Positions 1-7,499 of a DNA stretch of 26,827 nucleotides are shown one piece after another; position 1 is the stretch's first letter; each line of letters opens with the position of its first letter. The notes beneath the pieces are model-generated. The model had not been told where the DNA came from. It saw nothing but the letters and a program-made list of their open reading frames with translations, and made no database searches. A program made the position numbers and the translations under genes. Source of the stretch: an uncultured Roseburia sp. (GTDB lineage: Bacteria > Bacillota > Clostridia > Lachnospirales > Lachnospiraceae); contig CAJUNX010000050.1 of NCBI GenBank assembly GCA_910587865.1, positions 1 through 26,827 of the forward strand. Reading direction: 5' to 3'.

Positions 1-47
1 GAACGGCAAAATTTTTTACACTTCTTTTACTTCTTTATCTCACATGA

Positions 48-302
48 GCAAAGTCACAAGGACGACAATCAGGATCGTTTGAAATACTACCAGAAACCAC
101 TTTAGCTATTCCCAATCTGGCTGTGTTCTTAGGGAAAAATGGAACAGGAAAAACCACCTTCTTTGATATATTTGGTTTTCTTCATGACTGTCTGAACAGT
201 AATGTGCGAACCGCGCTGGCAAGAAGGGGCGGATATAAGGAGGTTGTATCCCGGGAACAGACAGGGGATATCATTTCTGTCTCAAAATCCAGCATTCATT
301 GA
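48..302 (+). pseudogene. Remnant of an AAA-family ATPase gene (N-terminal Walker A part)
   Basis: Reading the plus strand in the frame that ends with TGA at 300-302 gives a short stretch around a perfect Walker A loop, GKNGTGKTT, at 132-158. The hydrophobic strand IPNLAVFL precedes it and FFDIFGFLHDCLNSNV follows. This is the N-terminal nucleotide-binding motif of the predicted-ATPase group (SMC/RecF-like AAA ATPases, often found in defence or mobile regions). The frame stays open back to a TGA at 45-47 but has no convincing start or ribosome binding site. It stops about 50 residues after Walker A, so Walker B and the signature motif are missing. A second frame is open from base 1 to a stop at 103-105 and ends RLKYYQKPL, so a frameshift near 100 is possible. 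The bases here are visibly AT-richer than the dehydratase gene that follows. Most likely debris of a horizontally acquired gene; the family assignment rests on one motif and its flanks. Confidence 0.6.
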
Positions 303-432
303 AACACGTAGTGTATTCATTACTTTTTAGGTTACTTTTCAGGCATCTCCAGCTCCGATTCCCCAGCGATATTCGCATACATCACCCGCCATCTCTGCCG
401 GACAGAATAAAAGAAATCTGAGTGAATCTGAC

Positions 433-472
433 AAAAAAGCGCCGGAAAATCCGTTTCGATTTCCCGACGCTT
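433..472 (-). terminator. Intrinsic terminator of the IlvD-family gene
   Basis: Read on the minus strand, arms AAGCGTCGGGAAATC and GATTTTCCGGCGCTT form a 15-bp stem with one mismatch and one wobble position, and are followed by a run of T (plus-strand A run at 433-438). It starts about 12 bases after the stop codon of the dehydratase gene. Confidence 0.8.
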
Positions 473-484
473 CCTTTTGACATC

Positions 485-2236
485 CTAATTGTCATATGTG
501 AGATAAGCCCCCCTCATCGGGCTCGCCGCAAGCTTCGCGAACAGAGCCAGAACCCCCTTCCGATACTTCGGCTCCCGCGGTTTCCACTGCTCCCGCCTTC
601 TTTTCAGAACCGCGTCAATCTCCTCCGGCGTCTTCCTTTCGCCACGGATCCCGACGATCGCAAGCTTTCTCTCCTGCACATCAATCTCGATTAAGTCCCC
701 TTCCTCCACGAGCGCAATCGGCCCGCCGTCCGCGGCCTCCGGGCTGCAGTGGCCGATGACAGGGCCCGTGGACGCTCCGGAGAATCTTCCGTCCGTGATC
801 AGCGCGATGCTGCGCCCGAGCCCGGCATCGCTGCTGATCGCCTCCGAGGTGTAGAACATCTCCGGCATGCCGCTGCCCCTCGGCCCCTCGTAGCGGATGA
901 AGACGGCGTCGCCTTTCTCCACCTTATGCTTTAACACCGCATCCAGGCATTCCTCCTCGCTGTCAAACGGCCTCGCGCGCAGCACGGCGTGGAACATCTC
1001 CTTCGGGCAGGCCGTGTGCTTGATCACGGCGCCCTCCGGTGCGAGATTGCCCTTTAGCACCGCGATGCTGCCGTCCGTGCCGAGCGGGTTCTCATACGGC
1101 CGGATGATGTCCTCCCGCATCAGCGATACGCCGTAGCGGCTGTTAAAATCCGCCAGCCATCCCGCACAGCGCTCATAAAACCCGTTCTCCCTCAGCTCGT
1201 CCAGATTCTCGCCGAGCGTCTTTCCCGTCACGGTCATGACGTCCAAGTGCAGGCTCTCCCTGATCTCCGCCATAACCGCCGGGACGCCGCCCGCATAGTA
1301 GAAGCACTCCGCCGGCCACCGGCCCGCCGGGCGGATATCCAGCAGATAGCGCGCATTCCGGTGGAGCCGGTCAAACGTATCCCCAGTGATCTCAATCCCG
1401 AACTCGTGCGCAATCGCCGGGATGTGCAGCAGGCAGTTCGTGCTGCCCGAGATCGCCGCGTGCACGAGAATCGCGTTCTCAAAGCTCTCCATCGTGACGA
1501 TATCCGAGGGGCGCATGCCCGTCGTCACCGCGAGCGCGACGGCCCGCTCCCCCGCCCGCTTCGCGTAAGCGATCAGATCCGGGCTGTCCGCCGGCAGAAG
1601 CGCGCTGCCCGGGAGTGCAAGCCCTAACGCCTCGGCCATGATCTGCATCGTCGAGGCCGTCCCGATAAACGAGCAGGCGCCGCAGCCCGGACAGGCGTTC
1701 TGCTTTGCCCAGTCGAGCTTCTCCCCGTCGATCTCGCCTCTCTCATACTTCGCGCTGTACATGCCGAGCTGCTCTAAGGTCAGCATGTCCGGCCCGGCCT
1801 TCATCGTGCCGCCCGGGACGACCACGGCCGGGATATTCACGCGCGCAAGTCCCATCAGGTTTGCCGGCATGCCCTTATCACAGCTCGCGAGACAGACGCA
1901 CGCGTCAAATGGCGTTGCGTTGGCGTGAATCTCAATCATATTTGCGATCATCTCGCGGCTCGCCAGGCTGTAATTGATCCCGTCCGTCCCCTGGCTCTCC
2001 CCGTCGCAGATATCCGTGCAGAAATAGCGCGCGCCGAATCCGCCCGCCTGTGCGATCCCCTCGCGCACCGCCTCCACAAGCCGGTCTAAGTGCCCGCTGC
2101 CCGGATGGCTGTCGCCGAACGTACTTTCAATCATAATCTGCGGTTTTGCGAGATCCTCCGGCTTCCACCCGGTCCCGATGCGCAGCGGATCGCACTCCGG
2201 TGCGAGGCGCCGCAGTCTCTGACTGTTTCGCTCCAT
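485..2236 (-). CDS. IlvD/Edd-family dehydratase (dihydroxy-acid or sugar-acid dehydratase)
   Basis: A 583-residue iron-sulfur dehydratase that removes water from a 2,3-dihydroxy acid; IlvD itself makes the 2-keto acids for valine, leucine and isoleucine. Seen in the protein: the CDK motif (Cys119-Lys121), the cysteine cluster CPGCGACS (182-189), SGSTN (263-267) and the second family signature ITDGRFSGAS (480-489). The first cluster-ligand position reads PGSGHL (45-50) with no cysteine. It thus resembles the PGHxHL form of enzymes such as E. coli IlvD rather than the PCNxHL form of [2Fe-2S] enzymes. Length fits the family (about 550-620). The start has a good upstream AAGGGGAAG. No other ilv or leu gene lies nearby, and SGSTNCLLH differs from the usual GGSTNAVLH of true IlvD, so a sugar-acid (aldonate) dehydratase is a real alternative. 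The family is certain, the substrate is not; I therefore give no symbol. Confidence 0.88.
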   Translation of the reverse strand: MERNSQRLRRLAPECDPLRIGTGWKPEDLAKPQIMIESTFGDSHPGSGHLDRLVEAVREGIAQAGGFGARYFCTDICDGESQGTDGINYSLASREMIANMIEIHANATPFDACVCLASCDKGMPANLMGLARVNIPAVVVPGGTMKAGPDMLTLEQLGMYSAKYERGEIDGEKLDWAKQNACPGCGACSFIGTASTMQIMAEALGLALPGSALLPADSPDLIAYAKRAGERAVALAVTTGMRPSDIVTMESFENAILVHAAISGSTNCLLHIPAIAHEFGIEITGDTFDRLHRNARYLLDIRPAGRWPAECFYYAGGVPAVMAEIRESLHLDVMTVTGKTLGENLDELRENGFYERCAGWLADFNSRYGVSLMREDIIRPYENPLGTDGSIAVLKGNLAPEGAVIKHTACPKEMFHAVLRARPFDSEEECLDAVLKHKVEKGDAVFIRYEGPRGSGMPEMFYTSEAISSDAGLGRSIALITDGRFSGASTGPVIGHCSPEAADGGPIALVEEGDLIEIDVQERKLAIVGIRGERKTPEEIDAVLKRRREQWKPREPKYRKGVLALFAKLAASPMRGAYLTYDN

Positions 2237-2347
2237 GTCTTCTTCCCCTTCACATTTTTATACAAATCTGTTTACCACAATTGTTCCGCAATAAATTTCA
2301 GGCATCATGTCAATTTTAACGCAAATCATTTTTTTTCCTTTCCGGCC

Positions 2348-2977
2348 TCAGCTTAAGCTCTTCACCAGCGACTCATACGCAAACGCCTTCGCCTGCTCCA
2401 CGGACACCGGCACATTCTTTCCTTTTTTCTCCGCCACCAGGCAGACCGCAATCGCGATCACCTGCGCGCCAAACGCCATGCGTCTGAAGCAACGGTTCGG
2501 CTCGCGGATCACGCCCTCTTTTATCCCCTGCTCCATCAGCCGGTCGCACAGCTGCTCTAACCCGAGCCCGTCGGCCTGCACCTGCATCCTCTCATACTCC
2601 CGTTTTAACAGCTCCGAAATCTCGTAAGAGCCGGTCCCGATCCGGACGAGCATGCAGAACATCCGCTTATCCTCGAATTTGTCGGCGATAAAGTCGAACA
2701 TCCGGTTTACTTTTTCGGCAAAGCTGCCGTCCCCGTCCACAATCGCGATGATCTGCTCCCGCTTTTTCATCGCGTCATATATAACTGCATTTGTAATAAT
2801 CTCTTCCTTTGACGAAAAATATTCGTATGCGGTGCCCTTGCCGATCCCTGCACGACCCGTGATATCCGACACCTTGATCGCATTCACATCCGCCCCCTCA
2901 TTGATCAGCTCCATCACGGCCCCATACATCAGAGCGACTTTTTCAGGCGGTTGTGTAAACATGTTTTTCTCCGTCAT
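2348..2977 (-). CDS. TetR/AcrR-family transcriptional regulator of the pump operon
   Basis: A 209-residue one-component repressor. The N-terminal DNA-binding helix-turn-helix lies at about residues 34-60 (VSDITGRAGIGKGTAYEYF followed by SSKEEI), the classic TetR signature. The remaining roughly 140 residues form the variable ligand-binding half, which has no recognisable ligand motif. Its ATG shares one base with the TGA of the pump gene (TGATG), so translation is probably coupled and both proteins come from one mRNA. The likely target is the palindrome CCGACCGGTCGG just after the pump promoter, which would give drug-inducible autoregulation. That link is inference from position; the family call is firm. 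A repressor downstream of, and coupled to, its pump is less common than the divergent arrangement. Confidence 0.92.
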   Translation of the reverse strand: MTEKNMFTQPPEKVALMYGAVMELINEGADVNAIKVSDITGRAGIGKGTAYEYFSSKEEIITNAVIYDAMKKREQIIAIVDGDGSFAEKVNRMFDFIADKFEDKRMFCMLVRIGTGSYEISELLKREYERMQVQADGLGLEQLCDRLMEQGIKEGVIREPNRCFRRMAFGAQVIAIAVCLVAEKKGKNVPVSVEQAKAFAYESLVKSLS

Positions 2978-5900
2978 CAGAGCTCCTCCTCCACCATATT
3001 TTTCTCCCGGTTGAACGCGTCATAGATGCAGGGCACCACGATTAAGGTCAGCAGTGTGCCGTAAATCAGTCCGCCCTCCGTCACGATCGCCATGGGCTGC
3101 ATCATCTCCGAACCGTCCCCGAGTCCGGCCGCCATCGTGGACATCGAGAGGATCGTCGTGAGCGCCGTCATTAAAATCGGACGCAGCCTCGTTTTTCCGG
3201 ATTCGATGATCGCAGCCTTTTTGTCCATGCCTTCCCGCCTCAGCTGGTTGATATAATCCACCATCACGATACCGTTGTTGACGATAATACCGGCCAGCAT
3301 GACGAAACCGATCATCGCGACAACGCTGACTTCATTTCCGGTAAAAAACAGGGCAAACAGGCCGCCGGTAAACGCAAGCGGGATCGTAAACATGATGATA
3401 AACGGCGACAGGAAGGACTGAAACTGCGCCACCATCACCAGGTAGATAAAAATCACTGCCAAAAGCAGCATCAGATAGAGCTGACTGATCGCATCGTTGA
3501 TCATCTCATCCTCACCGGTCATCGCGATCTCATACCCCTCCGGCAGACTGATCTTTTCCAGCTCGCTCTGCAGACGGTTGCTGACCAGCGTGACATTGTG
3601 CTCCTCATCGATACCCGCCGTGACATTTAAGTATCTCGTCTGGGAATCTCTGCTGATCGCATTTAAACTGCTGCCCTCCACGAATTCCGCGATCTCGCGC
3701 AGCGAAATATCCCTTGTGTTCCCCTCCCGGTCGGTGTAGGGAAAGGTCAGCGACTTAATGTCAGCCAGCGTAACTCCCGACTGCTCCTGTGTCTGTACAT
3801 ACACCTCATAATCTTTTATATCTGTAGATATCGTGGTCGGCGAGGCGGAGGGCGCCATCTTCGCATAGACCAGCTGAAATACCTGTGCCGTCGTCATCCC
3901 GTACTCCGCCGCTTTTTCTTTATCCACCCGGATGGTAAACGAGGGTGTCGTGTTGTCAAGTCCCGCATCCACATCAACGGTTCCCTCCTCCGCTTCCACC
4001 AGTTCCGCGACCTGCGCCGCAAGCTCCTGCAGCACGTCAAGATCCCTGCCGCTGATCTGTACCGTAAGTCCGTTTCCAAAAAATGCGCTCATGTCCGACG
4101 CAGAGGCATCCGTATTTACCTCACAGTTAAGATCCGCGGTCAGCTCTTCCACCTGCCGGATGATCTCTGCGGAAGACACCTTCGAATCCTCGGCAAGAAT
4201 CAGGTACATCGTCACCGCATCGCCGCTGCCGTCTCCCATGGACATCATCGTACCGCCTCCTACCATGGCGCCGATCGTCTCGACTCCGTCGATGCCGGAC
4301 AGCCGCGTTGTGATCTCATCCGCCATCCCGGTCAGCTCCTCAAAGGTGAGCGTCTCGTCCTCCTTTGCCGTCACCGTCACCGACAGCTGATCCGCTTCCA
4401 TCTCCATGTTCATAAAAGAAAATCCCCTGGAAAATGCCGCCGCACCGCTGACTGCCAGAAGCGCCACCACCGCAATCAGCACAATCGCCTTAAAACGGAG
4501 CGATAGTGCGAGCACCCTGCCGTAAAATTCCTGCATGCGCTCAAAAAAGCCCTCTTTTACCTCTTTCGTATTTTTTAACACGCCCGCCGCCATCATCGGC
4601 ACAAATGTCAGCGCGACCACAAGGCTGGCGGTCAGCGTAAATGTGATCGTGAGCGCGATATCCACAAACAGCTGTCTTGTGATGCCTTCCGTAAAAATAA
4701 TCGGCGCAAACACGCAGACCGTCGTCAGTGTGGACGCAATGATCGCTCCCGTAACCTGGCCGGCGCCCTCGACCGCCGCTTTTCGGATCGAATACCCCTC
4801 ATGTTTTAACCGATAGATGTTCTCGATCACAACGATCGAGTTGTCCACCAGCATACCGATTCCAAGCGCAAGCCCGGACAGAGAGATAATATTGAGCGAA
4901 ATCCCCGTAAAATACATCAGAACGATCGCAAAAATCACACTCAGCGGAATCGAGCACGCGATGACAAGCGTCGGTTTGATATCCTTTAAAAATACCGCGA
5001 GCACAATCACTGCAAGCAGCGCTCCGACAATCATATTCTGCAGGACCGAATCCACGATAATATCGATGTAAACGCCCTGATTCATCAGGATCGCCATGTG
5101 AAGCCCCTCGTTCTCCCGCTCCAGCGATGCGAACTTCTCTTTCACGCGCCCGGTGACATCCCCGGTCGAATATCCGGTCTGCTTCTCGATGGAGAGCATG
5201 ATCGCCGGATTGCCGTTGACCCTGGAGTAGGATTCGTCCGCATTGTCCACCTGCACGACATCCGCCACATCGGAAAGCCGGATCGGATCGATGCCGTCAA
5301 GCCCCATATCAATCAGAACGACATTCGAGAGGTCCTCCATGGTCTTTAGCTTATCGCCCACGCGCACCATGTACTGATCGTCCTTCTCCCCCACATAGCC
5401 CGCCGGCATCGAAAAATTCTGTGCAACGAGAAGATTTCCAAGCATATCCACCGTCAGAATCTGATCCAGATCCGCTGCGTTTATCGCCTCGTCCTTTGCC
5501 GCGTCCAACTGGCTCTGTCCCATGGCAAGCTGCCCCTCGGCGTCGGCGAGCTGTGCCGCTGCGTCGCTGAGTTCCAGAATCCCCTTCATCTGGTTCTCAT
5601 TTAAGGCGACAAGCGCCTGATCCAGTGAGGTCTTTCCCTCCGCCACCTGCGTCTGCGCCTCCTGGATCGCCGCGATCCCCTGGTTTGTCTGACCTAAGAT
5701 CGTCGTCATATCCCCGATCGCACGCGGGATATCCTCAAGTGTTTTTACCGTGATCCCCATGCTCTCAAGCTGTGCTCCCTGGCCGGCGATCAGATCGTTT
5801 AAGGCTTTTAACTGATCATAGAGCGCCTGCAGCTGCGCGAGCTGATCCGCCCCCGGAAGCTGCGTCCCGGGCGGCAGGGTGATATCCGGGTTCTCCGGCA

Positions 5901-6864
5901 GACTGATATCCGGGTTCTCCGGCAGACTGATATCCGGATTCTCCGGCGTCGTCTGCTGTAAAATCGCCTGGATCGCCTCGATCTGCGTTTTGATCGCCAT
6001 CCCGTCGTTATACGCCGTCTGAAGCATCGGAATCGCCCGCTCGAGCAGCGCCTTTGTCTGCTGGAGCAGCATCAGGTTCATCTGCATATCCGACTCCGCG
6101 ACAAACGTCTGTATCTTGCCGTTCATGATCTCGTTATGCGCCGAGCTGATCTGCTGCTCCATCTGCGCCTTCCCGGAGTCCAGCTGTTTTTTCCCCTGTT
6201 CGATCTCCTCGGAAGCCTCGTCCAGTTCCTCCTGCGCATCGGCAAACTGCTCTTCGATTTTCTCCAGAATCTTCTCGTTTAACGCATCGATCTTCTCCTG
6301 GTCCATCGTCACCTGAATCGATTCCGTGAGCGCGCCGGTCGTCGTGACGGAAGCCACGCCCTCCACACTCTCAAGCGTCGGAACCAGCTCATTCTCCACG
6401 TAAGCGGAAACCGCGGTCTGATCCATCCCCTCCACGTCCGCGGACGCCACCATGACCGGCATCATTTCCGGATCGATCTGCATGATCATGGGTGTGCCCA
6501 CACTGTCCGGCCAGCTTCCTTTCAGCTGATCCAGTTTCTGCTGTATCTCAATCAGTACAGAATCCATATTAGCGTTCTGCTCGTACTCTAAGATCACCAA
6601 CGAGTAATTATCCCTGGATGTGGAACTGACGTTTTTAATATTCGAGGTCGTCGCCATCGCCGCCTCAATCGGCGCGGTCACATCCGTCTCCACCTCCTCC
6701 GGACTTGCGCCCATATCCGTCGTCATCACAAGCGCATAGGGCAGGCTCATATCCGGCAGCAGATCCGTCGTCATCCGTGTAAACGACACGACGCCGAGCA
6801 CCACCACCAGAATCACGCCGACAATAATCGTATATGGCTTCTTTACGCTGAATCGTGAAATCAC
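2977..6864 (-). CDS. RND-family efflux transporter (AcrB/HAE-type) with a coiled-coil insert
   Basis: A 1295-residue inner-membrane proton-driven exporter, related to SwrC/AcrB. It starts at GTG with GAAGGAGA seven bases upstream. Residues 1-30 form TM1. The first porter domain follows, with PEEVETDVTAPIE at about 55-67. The second membrane block begins at about 602 and carries GMLVDNSIVVIEN (about 670-682), where AcrB has an Asp-Asp pair; here the second Asp is Asn, as in many Gram-positive members. The C-terminal bundle includes GIIVNNGIVMVDYINQL. Residues about 197-465 are an extra, Glu/Gln/Ala/Leu-rich segment with coiled-coil character placed inside the first porter half, containing three PENPDISL repeats (307-330). 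AcrB is about 1050 residues and lacks it. No membrane-fusion adaptor or outer-membrane gene is adjacent. Substrates (drugs, bile acids, lipopeptides) cannot be read from sequence. It is co-transcribed with the TetR gene. Confidence 0.93.
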   Translation of the reverse strand: MISRFSVKKPYTIIVGVILVVVLGVVSFTRMTTDLLPDMSLPYALVMTTDMGASPEEVETDVTAPIEAAMATTSNIKNVSSTSRDNYSLVILEYEQNANMDSVLIEIQQKLDQLKGSWPDSVGTPMIMQIDPEMMPVMVASADVEGMDQTAVSAYVENELVPTLESVEGVASVTTTGALTESIQVTMDQEKIDALNEKILEKIEEQFADAQEELDEASEEIEQGKKQLDSGKAQMEQQISSAHNEIMNGKIQTFVAESDMQMNLMLLQQTKALLERAIPMLQTAYNDGMAIKTQIEAIQAILQQTTPENPDISLPENPDISLPENPDITLPPGTQLPGADQLAQLQALYDQLKALNDLIAGQGAQLESMGITVKTLEDIPRAIGDMTTILGQTNQGIAAIQEAQTQVAEGKTSLDQALVALNENQMKGILELSDAAAQLADAEGQLAMGQSQLDAAKDEAINAADLDQILTVDMLGNLLVAQNFSMPAGYVGEKDDQYMVRVGDKLKTMEDLSNVVLIDMGLDGIDPIRLSDVADVVQVDNADESYSRVNGNPAIMLSIEKQTGYSTGDVTGRVKEKFASLERENEGLHMAILMNQGVYIDIIVDSVLQNMIVGALLAVIVLAVFLKDIKPTLVIACSIPLSVIFAIVLMYFTGISLNIISLSGLALGIGMLVDNSIVVIENIYRLKHEGYSIRKAAVEGAGQVTGAIIASTLTTVCVFAPIIFTEGITRQLFVDIALTITFTLTASLVVALTFVPMMAAGVLKNTKEVKEGFFERMQEFYGRVLALSLRFKAIVLIAVVALLAVSGAAAFSRGFSFMNMEMEADQLSVTVTAKEDETLTFEELTGMADEITTRLSGIDGVETIGAMVGGGTMMSMGDGSGDAVTMYLILAEDSKVSSAEIIRQVEELTADLNCEVNTDASASDMSAFFGNGLTVQISGRDLDVLQELAAQVAELVEAEEGTVDVDAGLDNTTPSFTIRVDKEKAAEYGMTTAQVFQLVYAKMAPSASPTTISTDIKDYEVYVQTQEQSGVTLADIKSLTFPYTDREGNTRDISLREIAEFVEGSSLNAISRDSQTRYLNVTAGIDEEHNVTLVSNRLQSELEKISLPEGYEIAMTGEDEMINDAISQLYLMLLLAVIFIYLVMVAQFQSFLSPFIIMFTIPLAFTGGLFALFFTGNEVSVVAMIGFVMLAGIIVNNGIVMVDYINQLRREGMDKKAAIIESGKTRLRPILMTALTTILSMSTMAAGLGDGSEMMQPMAIVTEGGLIYGTLLTLIVVPCIYDAFNREKNMVEEEL
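5881..5952. repeat. 24-bp tandem repeat inside the RND gene (3 copies)
   Basis: Three head-to-tail copies at 5881, 5905 and 5929. The first two are identical; the third differs at one base in the middle and over its last few bases. Each encodes the octapeptide PENPDISL in the long insert of the pump. The unit is a multiple of three, so copy-number change would keep the reading frame. Confidence 0.9.
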
Positions 6865-6906
6865 TGTCTGTCTCTCCTTCGTCTGTTCTTGTTTTTGCGT
6901 TGTCGT

Positions 6907-6918
6907 CCGACCGGTCGG
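6907..6918. promoter_or_regulatory. Palindromic operator, probable TetR-family binding site
   Basis: CCGACCGGTCGG is a perfect 12-bp palindrome, with GGTCGG followed directly by an extra TCGG. It lies just downstream of the -10 box of the pump promoter, over the expected transcription start. It is thus well placed for a repressor, most simply the TetR protein encoded in the same operon. Confidence 0.65.
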
Positions 6919-6930
6919 TCGGCATTATTC

Positions 6931-6958
6931 AGTTTAGCTTATTTGAATGTGATTGCAA
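6931..6958 (-). promoter_or_regulatory. Promoter of the pump-TetR operon
   Basis: On the minus strand, TTGCAA (6953-6958) and TAAACT (6931-6936) are separated by 16 bases, a plausible sigma-A promoter. The palindromic operator follows 12 bases after the -10 box, and the GTG start is about 65 bases downstream. Confidence 0.55.
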
Positions 6959-7010
6959 GAGGTTCGATAGATTTTTAATATTTTTTTTAGATCCTTTTTA
7001 AAAAAGAAAT

Positions 7011-7055
7011 CAAAAACAGACAGGCAGGAAATCTTCTTCCGATCTCCCGCCTGTC
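7011..7055 (-). terminator. Intrinsic terminator after the 45-residue membrane peptide gene
   Basis: On the minus strand, arms GACAGGCGGGA and TCCTGCCTGTC pair over 11 positions with one G-U pair, and are followed by TGTTTTTG. It lies about 18 bases after the stop codon of the small gene and isolates it from the pump operon. Confidence 0.85.
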
Positions 7056-7073
7056 TGCAGCGCGCTCATACCC

Positions 7074-7211
7074 TTATGCGTCGTCCCCGTCTTCATCATC
7101 CGCAATCGCTGCCGCTGTCCCCGCCACGGAGGATGCCACCACAACCACGGTCACAATCACGACCAAAAGAATCAGTATTCCCATAAATATCAGCAGTCCG
7201 CTCTCTGTCAT
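7074..7211 (-). CDS. Small single-pass membrane protein of unknown function (45 residues)
   Basis: I do not recognise this protein. Starting at the ATG at 7211 gives 45 residues beginning MTESGLLIF. One hydrophobic helix rich in Ile, Leu and Val spans about residues 5-34, and the tail is acidic (DDEDGDDA). An upstream in-frame ATG would add 35 Arg-rich residues, but AGGAG eight bases before 7211 decides for the short form. The gene has its own probable promoter (7328-7356) and a strong terminator (7011-7055), both supporting expression as a separate unit. It stands between the pump operon and asnS, all on the same strand. The acidic tail after a single helix would suit a small membrane regulator or a subunit of a larger complex, but nothing in the sequence proves this. 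Confidence 0.65.
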   Translation of the reverse strand: MTESGLLIFMGILILLVVIVTVVVVASSVAGTAAAIADDEDGDDA

Positions 7212-7327
7212 CTTCTCATCTCCTCGCATCATCCGCCCTGCCGGGAAACACGCTTCCCGCAGCGCTCTGTTTCTGTGGTGCTGCCTGACTTTATACTTCC
7301 GCCGCCTTCGGCGCACCGGTTAAAACA

Positions 7328-7356
7328 AGTATATCATATCCGCCTTTGCCTGAAAA
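7328..7356 (-). promoter_or_regulatory. Probable promoter of the small membrane protein gene
   Basis: On the minus strand, TTTTCA and TATACT are spaced by 17 bases, and the -10 is extended (TGATATACT). This predicts a leader of about 110 bases before the ATG at 7211. The rest of the gap up to 7499 shows nothing else I can support; no clear terminator for asnS is visible there. Confidence 0.5.
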
Positions 7357-7499
7357 GAGATTTCCCGCAAAATTCCGCGACAAAAACCGCATCTGTCCCG
7401 GATACTTCCTGTCTCAGACTGCGTCCTTTGTCACCGTGTAGCGAAGCGCGCGGTGCAGGCCCGAAGCGCAGCCGGTGTCTCTCCACAGCAGCCCCGTGT

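Noticed and set aside
349..484. In-frame continuation of about 45 codons after the TAG stop of the dehydratase gene
   Set aside because: It runs through the terminator hairpin and matches no known domain; a chance open frame.
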